From the NCBI GenBank assembly GCA_017557265.1, contig JAFZAM010000187.1:1-7769 (forward strand): DNA of 7,769 nt. Direction: 5' to 3'. This DNA comes from Oscillospiraceae bacterium. GTDB taxonomy: Bacteria > Bacillota > Clostridia > Oscillospirales > Oscillospiraceae. A program made the position numbers and the translations under genes. This document shows positions 1 through 5,838 of this stretch, piece after piece. The notes under the pieces were generated by a model. The model ran no database searches. It saw only the letters and a program-made list of their open reading frames with translations, and was not told where the DNA came from. The stretch's first letter is position 1, and each line of letters opens with the position of its first letter.

Positions 1-2067
1 CTCGGCGTGCCCGGCCTTTGCATGGCGGACGGCCCGCACGGTCTGCGCCATCAGGCGTCCTCGGGCGAATTCGGCGTGACGCAGTCCGAGCCCGCGACGA
101 GCTTCCCGACGGCGGCCTGCACGGCCTCCGGCTGGGACCCGGAAAACCTCCGCAAGATGGGCGCCGCGATAGCCGAGGAGTGCCGCCACTACGGCGTGAA
201 CACGCTGCTCGGCCCGGGCGTGAATATCAAGCGCAACCCGCTCTGCGGGCGCAACTTCGAGTATTTCTCCGAGGACCCGCTGCTCGCGGGCGAGATGGGC
301 GCCGCCATGGTCGAGGGCGTCCAGTCCGGCGGAGTCGGCGTCTCCGTCAAGCATTTCGCGATGAACAATACAGAAAACTGCCGCTTCATGGGCGATTCCG
401 TCGCCTCGGAGAAGACCATGCGCGAGATATACCTCAAGGTCTTCGAGCGCGTCGTCAAGAAGGCTAAGCCCGCGACGCTCATGTGCGCCTATAATCAGAT
501 AAACGGGACCTACTGCTCTGAGAACAGATGGCTCCTGACCGACGTCCTGCGCGACGAGTGGGGCTTCGACGGGGTCGTCATGAGCGACTGGGGAGCCGTC
601 CACGACCGCGTCTCCGGCCTTGCCGCCGGGCTCGACCTCGAGATGCCGGGCGACACGGCTATATGCCGCCGCCGCATCCTCGACGCAGCTGCCGACGGGA
701 GCCTTCCGACGGACGTGCTCGACGAGGCCTGCCGCAGGATACTGCGCTGGGTCGACAAATACGCCATTCCCGCCTCCGGCGACCCCGTCGACTGGGAGGC
801 GCACCACGCGCTTGCGGGCGAGATAGCCGCCGACTGCGCCGTGCTCATGAAAAACGACGGCGTTCTGCCGCTCTCCGGCGGGGAAAAGCTCCATATAGCG
901 GGCCCGCTTTTTGAGACTATGCGCTATCAGGGCGCGGGCAGCTCCATGATAAATCCGACGAAGATAACGACGCCGAAGGACGCCTTCGAGGCGCGCGGCG
1001 TGCGCTCTGTCCCCGCCGAGGAGTGCGACGTAGTGCTCTATTTCGGCGGTCTCACCGACGGATACGAGACCGAGGGCCGCGACCGCGCCGACATGCGCCT
1101 TCCGGCCGATCAGCTCGCCGAGATAGACGCGCTCTGCTACACGGGTAAGAAGATAGTCGTCGTCCTCTTCGGCGGCTCGCCGGTCGAGCTCCCGTTCGCC
1201 GACAGCGTCGCCGCGATACTAAACATGTATCTCCCCGGACAAAACGGCGGCACCGCCGCGTATCAGCTCCTCTTCGGCGAGAAAAACCCCTCCGGCAAGC
1301 TTGCCGAGAGCTGGCCCATGTACTACGAGGACGTGCCCGGCGCCGCGGCGTTCGGCAAGCAGCCCATAGAGGTCTATTCCGAGGGCTGCGACGTCGGCTA
1401 CCGCTACTACGGCAGGCACGGCGTTCCCGTCCGCTTCGGCTTCGGCTACGGCCTGAGCTATACGACGTTTGAAAAGAGCGAGTGGACCCGCGAGGGGAGC
1501 GTCTTCACGCAGACTATAACGAATACCGGCGACCGCGCAGGCGCCGAGGTCGCCCAGCTCTATATCAACGGCGAGCTCGCGGGCTTTAAGAAGGTCCGCC
1601 TCGCCCCCGGCGAGTCCGAGACAGTCACGATAACGGTCGAGGTCGAGCCTGAGCGCGAATGGTCCGACGAATACGTCGTCCCCGCGGAAAAGCCGAAGCT
1701 CCCCATAACGCTCGAATCGCAGTTTACCGACCTGAAGCAGACCTTCACGGGCCGCATCATCTTCAATTCCGTCATGGGCCGCGCCGAGAAGATGGCGAAG
1801 GCCGCCGAGAAGATGCCGGACGGGCCCGAAAAAGAGGGCAAGCGCAAGGCGGCGCGCTTTATCCGCAGCATCATCCTAACGAGCTCGCTGCGCTCCATGG
1901 CCATGTCCGGCGGCAAAACCATGCCCTATAACTACGCCGAGGCCTTCGTCGAGCTTGCCAACGGGCATATTTTCAAGGGTATCGGCCGCTTCTTCAAGAA
2001 GGTGAGCGTGCCTGCCCTCCCGAAGGACGAGCAGCTCAATCTCGGGCCGAAGACGGCGGGGAGGTAA
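1..2067 (+). CDS. Glycoside hydrolase family 3 beta-glucosidase-like enzyme, 5'-truncated
   Basis: Probable retaining exo-glycosidase that releases sugars from beta-glucosides or beta-xylosides; the exact substrate cannot be read. The frame is open from base 1, so the true start lies upstream and 688 residues are visible. The (beta/alpha)8 domain shows GRNFEYFSEDP (247-279), KHFAMNN (from 349) and VMSDWGA, whose Asp at 586-588 is the expected nucleophile. The second domain carries YETEGRDR, where the Glu at 1072-1074 is a candidate acid/base by family position. GFGYGLSYTTF (1438-1470) leads into a fibronectin-III-like domain (NTGDRAGAEVAQLY, then GFKKVRLAPGES). A basic tail of about 120 residues follows from about 1696; I associate it with clostridial GH3 proteins. 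The linker before the acid/base motif and the Fn3-like domain both look shorter than usual for the family. Whether there is a signal peptide cannot be judged. The family call is secure; the substrate is not. Confidence 0.95.
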   Translation, partial: LGVPGLCMADGPHGLRHQASSGEFGVTQSEPATSFPTAACTASGWDPENLRKMGAAIAEECRHYGVNTLLGPGVNIKRNPLCGRNFEYFSEDPLLAGEMGAAMVEGVQSGGVGVSVKHFAMNNTENCRFMGDSVASEKTMREIYLKVFERVVKKAKPATLMCAYNQINGTYCSENRWLLTDVLRDEWGFDGVVMSDWGAVHDRVSGLAAGLDLEMPGDTAICRRRILDAAADGSLPTDVLDEACRRILRWVDKYAIPASGDPVDWEAHHALAGEIAADCAVLMKNDGVLPLSGGEKLHIAGPLFETMRYQGAGSSMINPTKITTPKDAFEARGVRSVPAEECDVVLYFGGLTDGYETEGRDRADMRLPADQLAEIDALCYTGKKIVVVLFGGSPVELPFADSVAAILNMYLPGQNGGTAAYQLLFGEKNPSGKLAESWPMYYEDVPGAAAFGKQPIEVYSEGCDVGYRYYGRHGVPVRFGFGYGLSYTTFEKSEWTREGSVFTQTITNTGDRAGAEVAQLYINGELAGFKKVRLAPGESETVTITVEVEPEREWSDEYVVPAEKPKLPITLESQFTDLKQTFTGRIIFNSVMGRAEKMAKAAEKMPDGPEKEGKRKAARFIRSIILTSSLRSMAMSGGKTMPYNYAEAFVELANGHIFKGIGRFFKKVSVPALPKDEQLNLGPKTAGR
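2060..2064 (+). promoter_or_regulatory. Ribosome binding site for the DUF4298-type gene, inside the GH3 3' end
   Basis: GGAGG lies in the last sense codons of the GH3 gene, 8 bases before the ATG at 2073. The GH3 stop codon falls in the spacer, so ribosomes finishing GH3 could re-initiate on the next gene. This fixes the ATG as the start and suggests co-transcription. Confidence 0.75.
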
Positions 2068-2072
2068 GTGAT

Positions 2073-2387
2073 ATGGCTCTTAACGCAGAGAGGATAGCCG
2101 CCATGGAGAGCGTCATGAACGAGTGCTCGCGCGCCATAGGCGAGCTCACGGAGCAGCTCGACAGGCTCGAGGCGCTCCGCGAGAAGATGTCCGCGCTATT
2201 CGGGTACTACGGCAGCGAGGCATGGTACGAGGACAGGGAGGCGTGGGACGCCGCGGAGGATATCCCAGAGGGACTGACCGCGGGCGTCCTCTCCGAGGAC
2301 CTCGTATACGACGAGATCGTCGAGTTCAGGGAGCTTGCCTTCCGCATGATAGAATCGGGGACGGACGTCCTCAAAAACAGACTTTGA
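2073..2387 (+). CDS. DUF4298-like small acidic helical protein
   Basis: A 104-residue acidic protein without signal peptide or membrane segment, so probably cytoplasmic. Residues 5-42 form a long amphipathic helix with coiled-coil character (MESVMNEC, LTEQLDRLEALREKM). A YYGS-x-x-W block follows at 45-51, then a GVLSEDLVYD block at 71-80 and a second helix (EFRELAFRMIES) to the end. Helix, YYGSxxW, then GVLSED is the pattern I recall for DUF4298, a family of short Firmicutes proteins of unknown function; this assignment is from memory. It begins 5 bases after the GH3 stop and ends 26 bases before fprA, so it is probably co-transcribed with both. Its position gives no clear hint whether it belongs with sugar use or with redox defence. 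No function is proposed. Confidence 0.85.
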   Translation: MALNAERIAAMESVMNECSRAIGELTEQLDRLEALREKMSALFGYYGSEAWYEDREAWDAAEDIPEGLTAGVLSEDLVYDEIVEFRELAFRMIESGTDVLKNRL

Positions 2388-2400
2388 CCGCAGACCGGCA

Positions 2401-2405
2401 GGAGG
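2401..2405 (+). promoter_or_regulatory. Ribosome binding site deciding the FprA start
   Basis: GGAGG sits 8 bases before the ATG at 2414. The open frame runs back to 2123, but that upstream part overlaps the DUF4298-like gene in another frame and resembles no flavodiiron N-terminus. The ATG at 2414 gives a normal family start. Confidence 0.85.
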
Positions 2406-2413
2406 AACGAGGC

Positions 2414-3571
2414 ATGGATCGCGACATCATCCCGGTGGGAGTAAAGGACTTTAAGATAGACCTTTTCGAGGGACAGTACTCCGTTCCCGAGGGAATGGCC
2501 TATAATTCCTATCTCATAAAGGACGAAAAGACCGCCGTCATGGATACGGTCGAGCGCGGCTTCGCCGGCGAGTGGCTTGCAAACGTCGAGAGCGCGCTCG
2601 GCGGCGCGAAGCCGGACTATCTCATAGTCCAGCACATGGAGCCCGACCACAGCGGCAGCATCGCCGCGTTCGCGGAGCGCTGGCCGGAGGCGGTCGTCGT
2701 CGCTTCCGCAAAGGCGTTTGCCATGATGAAGGCCTTTTACGGCGACGAGTACTTGGAGCGCCGCCTCATAGTCAAGGAGGGCGACGTCCTGCCGCTCGGA
2801 AAGCACGTCCTGCGCTTCATAGGCGCGCCCATGGTCCACTGGCCGGAGGTCCTCATGACGCTCGACGAGGCGACGGGGACGCTCTTTTCCGCCGACGCCT
2901 TCGGCCGCTTCGGAGCCGACGGCGATACGGACGGGGAATACGTCCTCGACGAGGCGCGGCGCTATTACTTCGGCATCGTCGGCAAGTACGGGACGCAGGT
3001 CAAGGCGGTGCTCAAAAAGCTTGAGGGCGCCGGGGTCAATACGATATGCCCGACCCACGGAAACGTCATAGAGGACGGCCTCGGCGACTGGCTGAGGCTC
3101 TATACGACGTGGGCGGATTACGCCCCCGAGACGGACGGCGTCCTCATCGCCTACACCTCCGTCTACGGCAATACGAGGGCAGCCGCTGAGCTCCTCGCGG
3201 AGCTGCTCAAAGAGCGCGGCTGCGCGAACGTCGTCCTGACGGACCTCGCGCGGAGCGACCTTTCCCGCGCCGTCGCCGACGCCTTCAGGTTCGGAAAGCT
3301 CGCGCTCGCCTCGACGACGTACAACAACGAGGTTTTTCCCGCCATGCGCCGCTTCATCTCGGAGCTGACAGAGCGCAATTTCCAAAAGCGCGCCGTCGGC
3401 ATAATAGAAAACGGCTCCTGGGCGCCGCAGGCCGCGAAGGTCATGAAGGCCATGCTCGAAAAGAGCAGGGATATCGTTTTCGCCGAGCCGACCGTCACGG
3501 TAACGTCGTCCCTCGGCGACGAAAGCCGCGCGCAGCTCGCCGCTCTCGCGGATGCGCTCTGCGCAGGCTGA
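2414..3571 (+). CDS. fprA: A-type flavodiiron protein (FprA), O2/NO reductase
   Basis: Cytoplasmic enzyme of 385 residues that in anaerobes reduces O2 to water and/or NO to N2O, usually with electrons from rubredoxin. Residues 1 to about 238 form the metallo-beta-lactamase-like domain with all seven expected diiron ligands: H74, E76, D78 and H79 in HMEPDH, H142 in MVHWPE, D161 in SADAFG and H215 in CPTHG. From about 242 comes the flavodoxin domain; TSVYGNT (248-254) is the FMN phosphate-binding loop, and NGSW (333-336) lies near the flavin. Length matches class A proteins without fused rubredoxin or reductase domains, and a separate rubredoxin gene lies about 900 bases downstream. The true start is the ATG at 2414, not an earlier in-frame one. 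Preference for O2 or NO cannot be read from sequence. A long open frame on the opposite strand is a codon-bias shadow. Confidence 0.96.
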   Translation: MDRDIIPVGVKDFKIDLFEGQYSVPEGMAYNSYLIKDEKTAVMDTVERGFAGEWLANVESALGGAKPDYLIVQHMEPDHSGSIAAFAERWPEAVVVASAKAFAMMKAFYGDEYLERRLIVKEGDVLPLGKHVLRFIGAPMVHWPEVLMTLDEATGTLFSADAFGRFGADGDTDGEYVLDEARRYYFGIVGKYGTQVKAVLKKLEGAGVNTICPTHGNVIEDGLGDWLRLYTTWADYAPETDGVLIAYTSVYGNTRAAAELLAELLKERGCANVVLTDLARSDLSRAVADAFRFGKLALASTTYNNEVFPAMRRFISELTERNFQKRAVGIIENGSWAPQAAKVMKAMLEKSRDIVFAEPTVTVTSSLGDESRAQLAALADALCAG

Positions 3572-3605
3572 AACATGCATAAAAAGAGAAAGAGAGGCAG
3601 ATAAC

Positions 3606-4055
3606 ATGCTCAAGGTCGGAACGAAAGCCCCCGATTTCGCGCTCCCGGATCAGAACGGGGAGATACGCAGCCTGAAGGACTACAAGGGCAAGAAGGTCCT
3701 GCTCTATTTCTACCCGAAGGACAACACCTCCGGCTGCACGAAGCAGGCGGTCGCGTACTCCGCAAACAAGGAGAAGTTCGAGGAGAAGGGGATAACTATC
3801 GTCGGCGTCAGCAAGGACAGCGTCGCCTCGCACAAAAACTTCGAGACGAAGCAGGGCCTGACGATAACGCTGCTCTCCGACGTCGAGAAGAAGGCCATCG
3901 AGGCCTACGACGTCTGGAAGGAGAAGAAGAACTACGGCAAGACGACCTTCGGCGTCGTGCGCACGACGTACGTCGTCGACGAAAAGGGCGTGATAGTCTT
4001 CGCCAACGACAAGGTCAAGGCCGCCGAGGACGCGGAGAAGATGCTCGCGCTGTGA
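3606..4055 (+). CDS. bcp: Bcp/PrxQ-type thiol peroxidase (peroxiredoxin), one-cysteine form
   Basis: Peroxiredoxin of 149 residues that reduces H2O2 and organic hydroperoxides in the cytoplasm. It has the Bcp layout: APDFALPDQNG (8-18), YFYPKDNTSGCT with the peroxidatic C44, IVGVSKDS (65-72) and GVVRTTYVVDEKG (116-128), where R119 is the likely conserved active-site Arg. C44 is the only cysteine. The resolving Cys five residues later in E. coli Bcp is replaced here by V49, so the enzyme must use an external thiol; the thioredoxin gene next door is the obvious candidate. The start is the ATG at 3606, preceded by AGAGAGG (3591-3597) with an 8-base spacer; the frame extends upstream into fprA, but only out of frame with that gene. 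The gap to fprA is 34 bases without a clear promoter, so the two are probably co-transcribed. Confidence 0.94.
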   Translation: MLKVGTKAPDFALPDQNGEIRSLKDYKGKKVLLYFYPKDNTSGCTKQAVAYSANKEKFEEKGITIVGVSKDSVASHKNFETKQGLTITLLSDVEKKAIEAYDVWKEKKNYGKTTFGVVRTTYVVDEKGVIVFANDKVKAAEDAEKMLAL

Positions 4056-4056
4056 T

Positions 4057-4077
4057 CCCGGTTCGCTCCGGGCTTTT
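4057..4077 (+). terminator. Weak terminator or attenuator hairpin after the peroxiredoxin gene
   Basis: CCCGG (4057-4061) pairs with CCGGG (4068-4072) across a 6-base loop and is followed by CTTTT. The stem is only 5 bp and the T run short, so partial termination or attenuation is more likely than a full stop. It starts one base after the stop codon. Confidence 0.4.
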
Positions 4078-4090
4078 CAGGGTATGATAC

Positions 4091-4108
4091 GACCGGCGGA
4101 AACCGGTC
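4091..4108 (+). other. Hairpin in the thioredoxin leader
   Basis: GACCGG (4091-4096) and CCGGTC (4103-4108) form a perfect 6-bp stem with loop CGGAAA. No T run follows, so it is not a simple terminator. It lies 14 bases before the GGGAGGAG ribosome binding site (4123-4130) of thioredoxin and could stabilise a processed transcript end. Its function is unknown. Confidence 0.4.
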
Positions 4109-4136
4109 TTGCAAAAGAAAAAGGGAGGAGAAAGAT

Positions 4137-4448
4137 ATGGCTGAGATAACGATAACCGCGACCAATTTCGAGGACGAGGTCCTCAAGTCCGATGTGCCCG
4201 TCCTGCTCGATTTCTGGGCCTCGTGGTGCGGCCCCTGCAGGATGCTCGCGCCCGTCATAGCCGAGATAGCCGAGGAGCAGGCGGGGAAGATCAAGGTCGG
4301 CAAGATAAACGTCGACGAGGAGCCCGTCCTCGCGAGCGCGTTCAAGGTCTCGATCATCCCGACCGTCGTCGTCATGAAGGACGGCAAGGTGACCAACGTA
4401 TCCGTCGGCTTCAGACCGAAGGCCGATATAGAAGCTCTTTTAAACTGA
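4137..4448 (+). CDS. trxA: Thioredoxin
   Basis: Small cytoplasmic disulfide reductase of 103 residues, the usual length for thioredoxin. The active site is WCGPC with C31 and C34, preceded by the buried Asp in LLDFWASW (D25). The cis-proline loop is IIPT with P75, and KDGK with a Gly-containing strand follows as in the family. The start has a strong GGGAGGAG site 6 bases upstream. It lies between a one-cysteine peroxiredoxin and rubredoxin, so reduction of that peroxiredoxin is the likely local task, besides general thiol reduction. No thioredoxin reductase is visible. Its own leader with two hairpins may let it be expressed at a different level from fprA and the peroxiredoxin. Confidence 0.97.
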   Translation: MAEITITATNFEDEVLKSDVPVLLDFWASWCGPCRMLAPVIAEIAEEQAGKIKVGKINVDEEPVLASAFKVSIIPTVVVMKDGKVTNVSVGFRPKADIEALLN

Positions 4449-4459
4449 AAGGAGACGCC

Positions 4460-4618
4460 ATGAAAAAGTACGTATGCGACGTCTGCGGCTGGGAGTACGA
4501 CGAGGCTCTCGGCGATCCCGAGCACGGCATAGCGCCGGGCACGAAGTTCGAGGACCTGCCCGCCGATTTCGAATGCCCGCTCTGCGGCGTGGGGAAGGAC
4601 TCTTTCTCCGAAGCGTGA
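4460..4618 (+). CDS. rd: Rubredoxin
   Basis: One-iron electron carrier of 52 residues. The iron is bound by two knuckles, C6-x-x-C9-G and C39-P-L-C42-G, spaced as in classical rubredoxins. Conserved aromatic and linker positions are present (Y4, W11, Y13, DPEHGIAPGT at 19-28, F30, F37). It starts at the ATG at 4460 with AAAGGAG (4448-4454) overlapping the thioredoxin stop region; only 11 bases separate the genes, so they form one transcript. In clostridia, rubredoxin passes electrons from an NAD(P)H reductase to FprA, and the fprA gene upstream fits that role. The reductase is not in the window. A strong terminator follows directly. Confidence 0.97.
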   Translation: MKKYVCDVCGWEYDEALGDPEHGIAPGTKFEDLPADFECPLCGVGKDSFSEA

Positions 4619-4624
4619 AAAAGC

Positions 4625-4662
4625 AAAAAAGTACCGCCTCCGGCCGGAGACGGTACTTTTTT
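4625..4662. terminator. Bidirectional rho-independent terminator
   Basis: A6 plus GTACCG (4625-4636) pairs perfectly with CGGTAC plus T6 (4651-4662). After one C/A mismatch, CTCC (4638-4641) pairs with GGAG (4646-4649) around loop GGCC. The A tract on one side and T tract on the other give a U-tailed hairpin on both strands. It lies 6 bases past the rubredoxin stop and 6 bases past the stop of the converging lipoprotein gene. Confidence 0.93.
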
Positions 4663-4668
4663 ATGCGC

Positions 4669-5805
4669 TCAGTCGCTGTTGGTGCGCATCGGATAGCGGA
4701 AGACGAGCTCGCCGCCGTCTATCTCGCGGTAGCACCAGCAGTCGTTTTCGACGGACGAAATGAGCCCCGCGCCGATATGCGGGTATTCGAACATATAAGC
4801 ATAAGGATATTCAAGACTGTCCCGATAGCAGATAAGGTTTCCGTCGGGATCAAACAGGGCGTTGCGTCCGCGATAGCCCGGCTTTTCGCGGTAATAGCCG
4901 TAATAATAGTACGTTCCCGTGACGTAGTCCCTGATCGTATCGAGATAGCCGCAGCCCTCGACGACCGGCTGCTCGGGCTCGTCGGCAAAGTACCATGACC
5001 AGTCGTAATCCTCCGGCATACCTTCGGGCGGCGTGTCGGAGACGCTCCCCTCGCTGAGGTCGAGATAGAGATCGACGCGCGCTCCCGTACTTGGGCTGTA
5101 CGCTTCGGCGTACCCTATCCCGTCCTTGGTCCAGTTTACGTACGGGCCGCCCTCGTCGCCCCACGTGAACTCCTCGCCGAACGTATCCCTGAAAAGAGCC
5201 CCGTCAAAGACGGCGATCGTCTCGTTGTCCGAATTGCGGACGATGAGCGTCCCGTCAGGCTTGGCCGTCGTCAGAAGCCCTTTAGCGCACCCGACGTAGA
5301 ATTCTCCGTCGAGCTCGAGCACCCAGCTTCCGTCCGGGGCCGCGACCGTGCGGTCGAACGTCCCGCCGCCGAAGGTGTCGCCTCCGCTGACTCCGTCGGG
5401 GTTGCCGCGATAGAGCACGATAAAGCCGTCGTAGAAGTAAATATCCGAGTAAACCGAGTCGGTGACGACCTCGCCCTTGGCCGTCATGAGCCCGTAAAAC
5501 GGCTCGATCGGCTCAACATACATCCCCATCGCCGCATATTTGCCTATATAGACGAGCAGCGGCCCGTAATCGTCGCGCGCCACGAGCGCTCCGTCGCCGC
5601 AGTAGCCCTCGTGGAACGTATAGACAGGCTTTGCGGGCTCATACGGCTCGAGCTTAGACCAGTCCGTATAGACGGGGGAGACGGGCTCCTCCGTCGGCAT
5701 CGGGGTCGGCTCCGGAGCGGGCGTCGGCGTCGGAGCAGGCTGCACCGTACAGCCCGCGAGCGTCAGCAGAGCCGCGATAAGAATAAGAGCAAAAAGTTTT
5801 TTCAA
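4669..5805 (-). CDS. Putative lipoprotein, WG-repeat-like, distal tandem paralogue (A)
   Basis: Secreted lipid-anchored protein of 378 residues, function unknown. A lysine pair and hydrophobic segment lead to lipobox LAGC with C19, then a Pro/Thr-rich linker to about residue 42. The ectodomain is rich in Tyr, Trp, Gly and Asp. Residues 104-130 (FYGLMTAKGEVV, then VYSDIYFYDGF) resemble a WG-type beta repeat; PDGSWVLELDGEFY (158-170) and KPDGTLIVRN (182-191) look like further beta units. The end holds NDCWCYR (354-360). I chose the TTG at 5805-5803: GAGGTGA ends 5 bases before it, and it puts the lipobox Cys at residue 19 exactly as in the upstream paralogue. A GTG at 5814 would add three residues but has no good site. 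It closely resembles its upstream neighbour over the full length and is last in the minus-strand operon. A ligand-binding or envelope-sensing role is speculation. Confidence 0.88.
   Translation of the reverse strand: MKKLFALILIAALLTLAGCTVQPAPTPTPAPEPTPMPTEEPVSPVYTDWSKLEPYEPAKPVYTFHEGYCGDGALVARDDYGPLLVYIGKYAAMGMYVEPIEPFYGLMTAKGEVVTDSVYSDIYFYDGFIVLYRGNPDGVSGGDTFGGGTFDRTVAAPDGSWVLELDGEFYVGCAKGLLTTAKPDGTLIVRNSDNETIAVFDGALFRDTFGEEFTWGDEGGPYVNWTKDGIGYAEAYSPSTGARVDLYLDLSEGSVSDTPPEGMPEDYDWSWYFADEPEQPVVEGCGYLDTIRDYVTGTYYYYGYYREKPGYRGRNALFDPDGNLICYRDSLEYPYAYMFEYPHIGAGLISSVENDCWCYREIDGGELVFRYPMRTNSD
4726..4749. repeat. 24-base exact direct repeat, copy 1 (NDCWCYR block)
   Basis: Identical to 5896-5919. 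It encodes ENDCWCYR on the minus strand near the C-terminus of the distal lipoprotein. Synonymous sites are identical too, unlike most of the two genes. Confidence 0.9.
5714..5743. repeat. 30-base exact direct repeat, copy 1 (lipoprotein linker)
   Basis: Identical to 6851-6880. Both copies code, on the minus strand, for the QPAPTPTPAP linker just after the lipobox of the two paralogous lipoproteins. The match reflects gene duplication and possibly later conversion. Confidence 0.9.
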
Positions 5806-5810
5806 TGCGA

Positions 5811-5817
5811 TCACCTC
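5811..5817 (-). promoter_or_regulatory. Ribosome binding site deciding a TTG start
   Basis: On the minus strand GAGGTGA (5817 to 5811) lies 5 bases before the TTG at 5805. The same bases contain the competing GTG start at 5814-5812, which has no purine-rich site of its own upstream. The TTG is therefore preferred for the distal lipoprotein. Confidence 0.65.
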
Positions 5818-5838
5818 GGTATGACAGAATGATCGGTT

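Noticed and set aside
2123..2413. Upstream extension of the FprA open frame
   Set aside because: It is Arg-rich, overlaps the DUF4298-like gene in another frame, and resembles no flavodiiron N-terminus. The ATG at 2414 has a proper ribosome binding site.
3552..3605. Earlier in-frame start for the peroxiredoxin
   Set aside because: It lies inside fprA and adds a charged stretch absent from the family. The ATG at 3606 gives the standard MLKVGTKAPDF start.
2207..3613. Long open frame of 468 codons on the minus strand, opposite fprA and its flanks
   Set aside because: It mirrors the fprA coding frame, spans parts of several plus-strand genes, has low-complexity Arg/Glu/Val-rich content, and has no recognisable domain. 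High GC produces such shadows.
4083..4088. TATGAT as a -10 promoter element for thioredoxin
   Set aside because: No recognisable -35 hexamer is found about 17 bases upstream, where the GC-rich hairpin sits. A match to one hexamer alone is too weak to annotate.
3932..4525. Minus-strand open frame of 197 codons opposite the peroxiredoxin, thioredoxin and rubredoxin genes
   Set aside because: It crosses three well-supported plus-strand genes and shows no family motif or ribosome binding site; it is a shadow frame.
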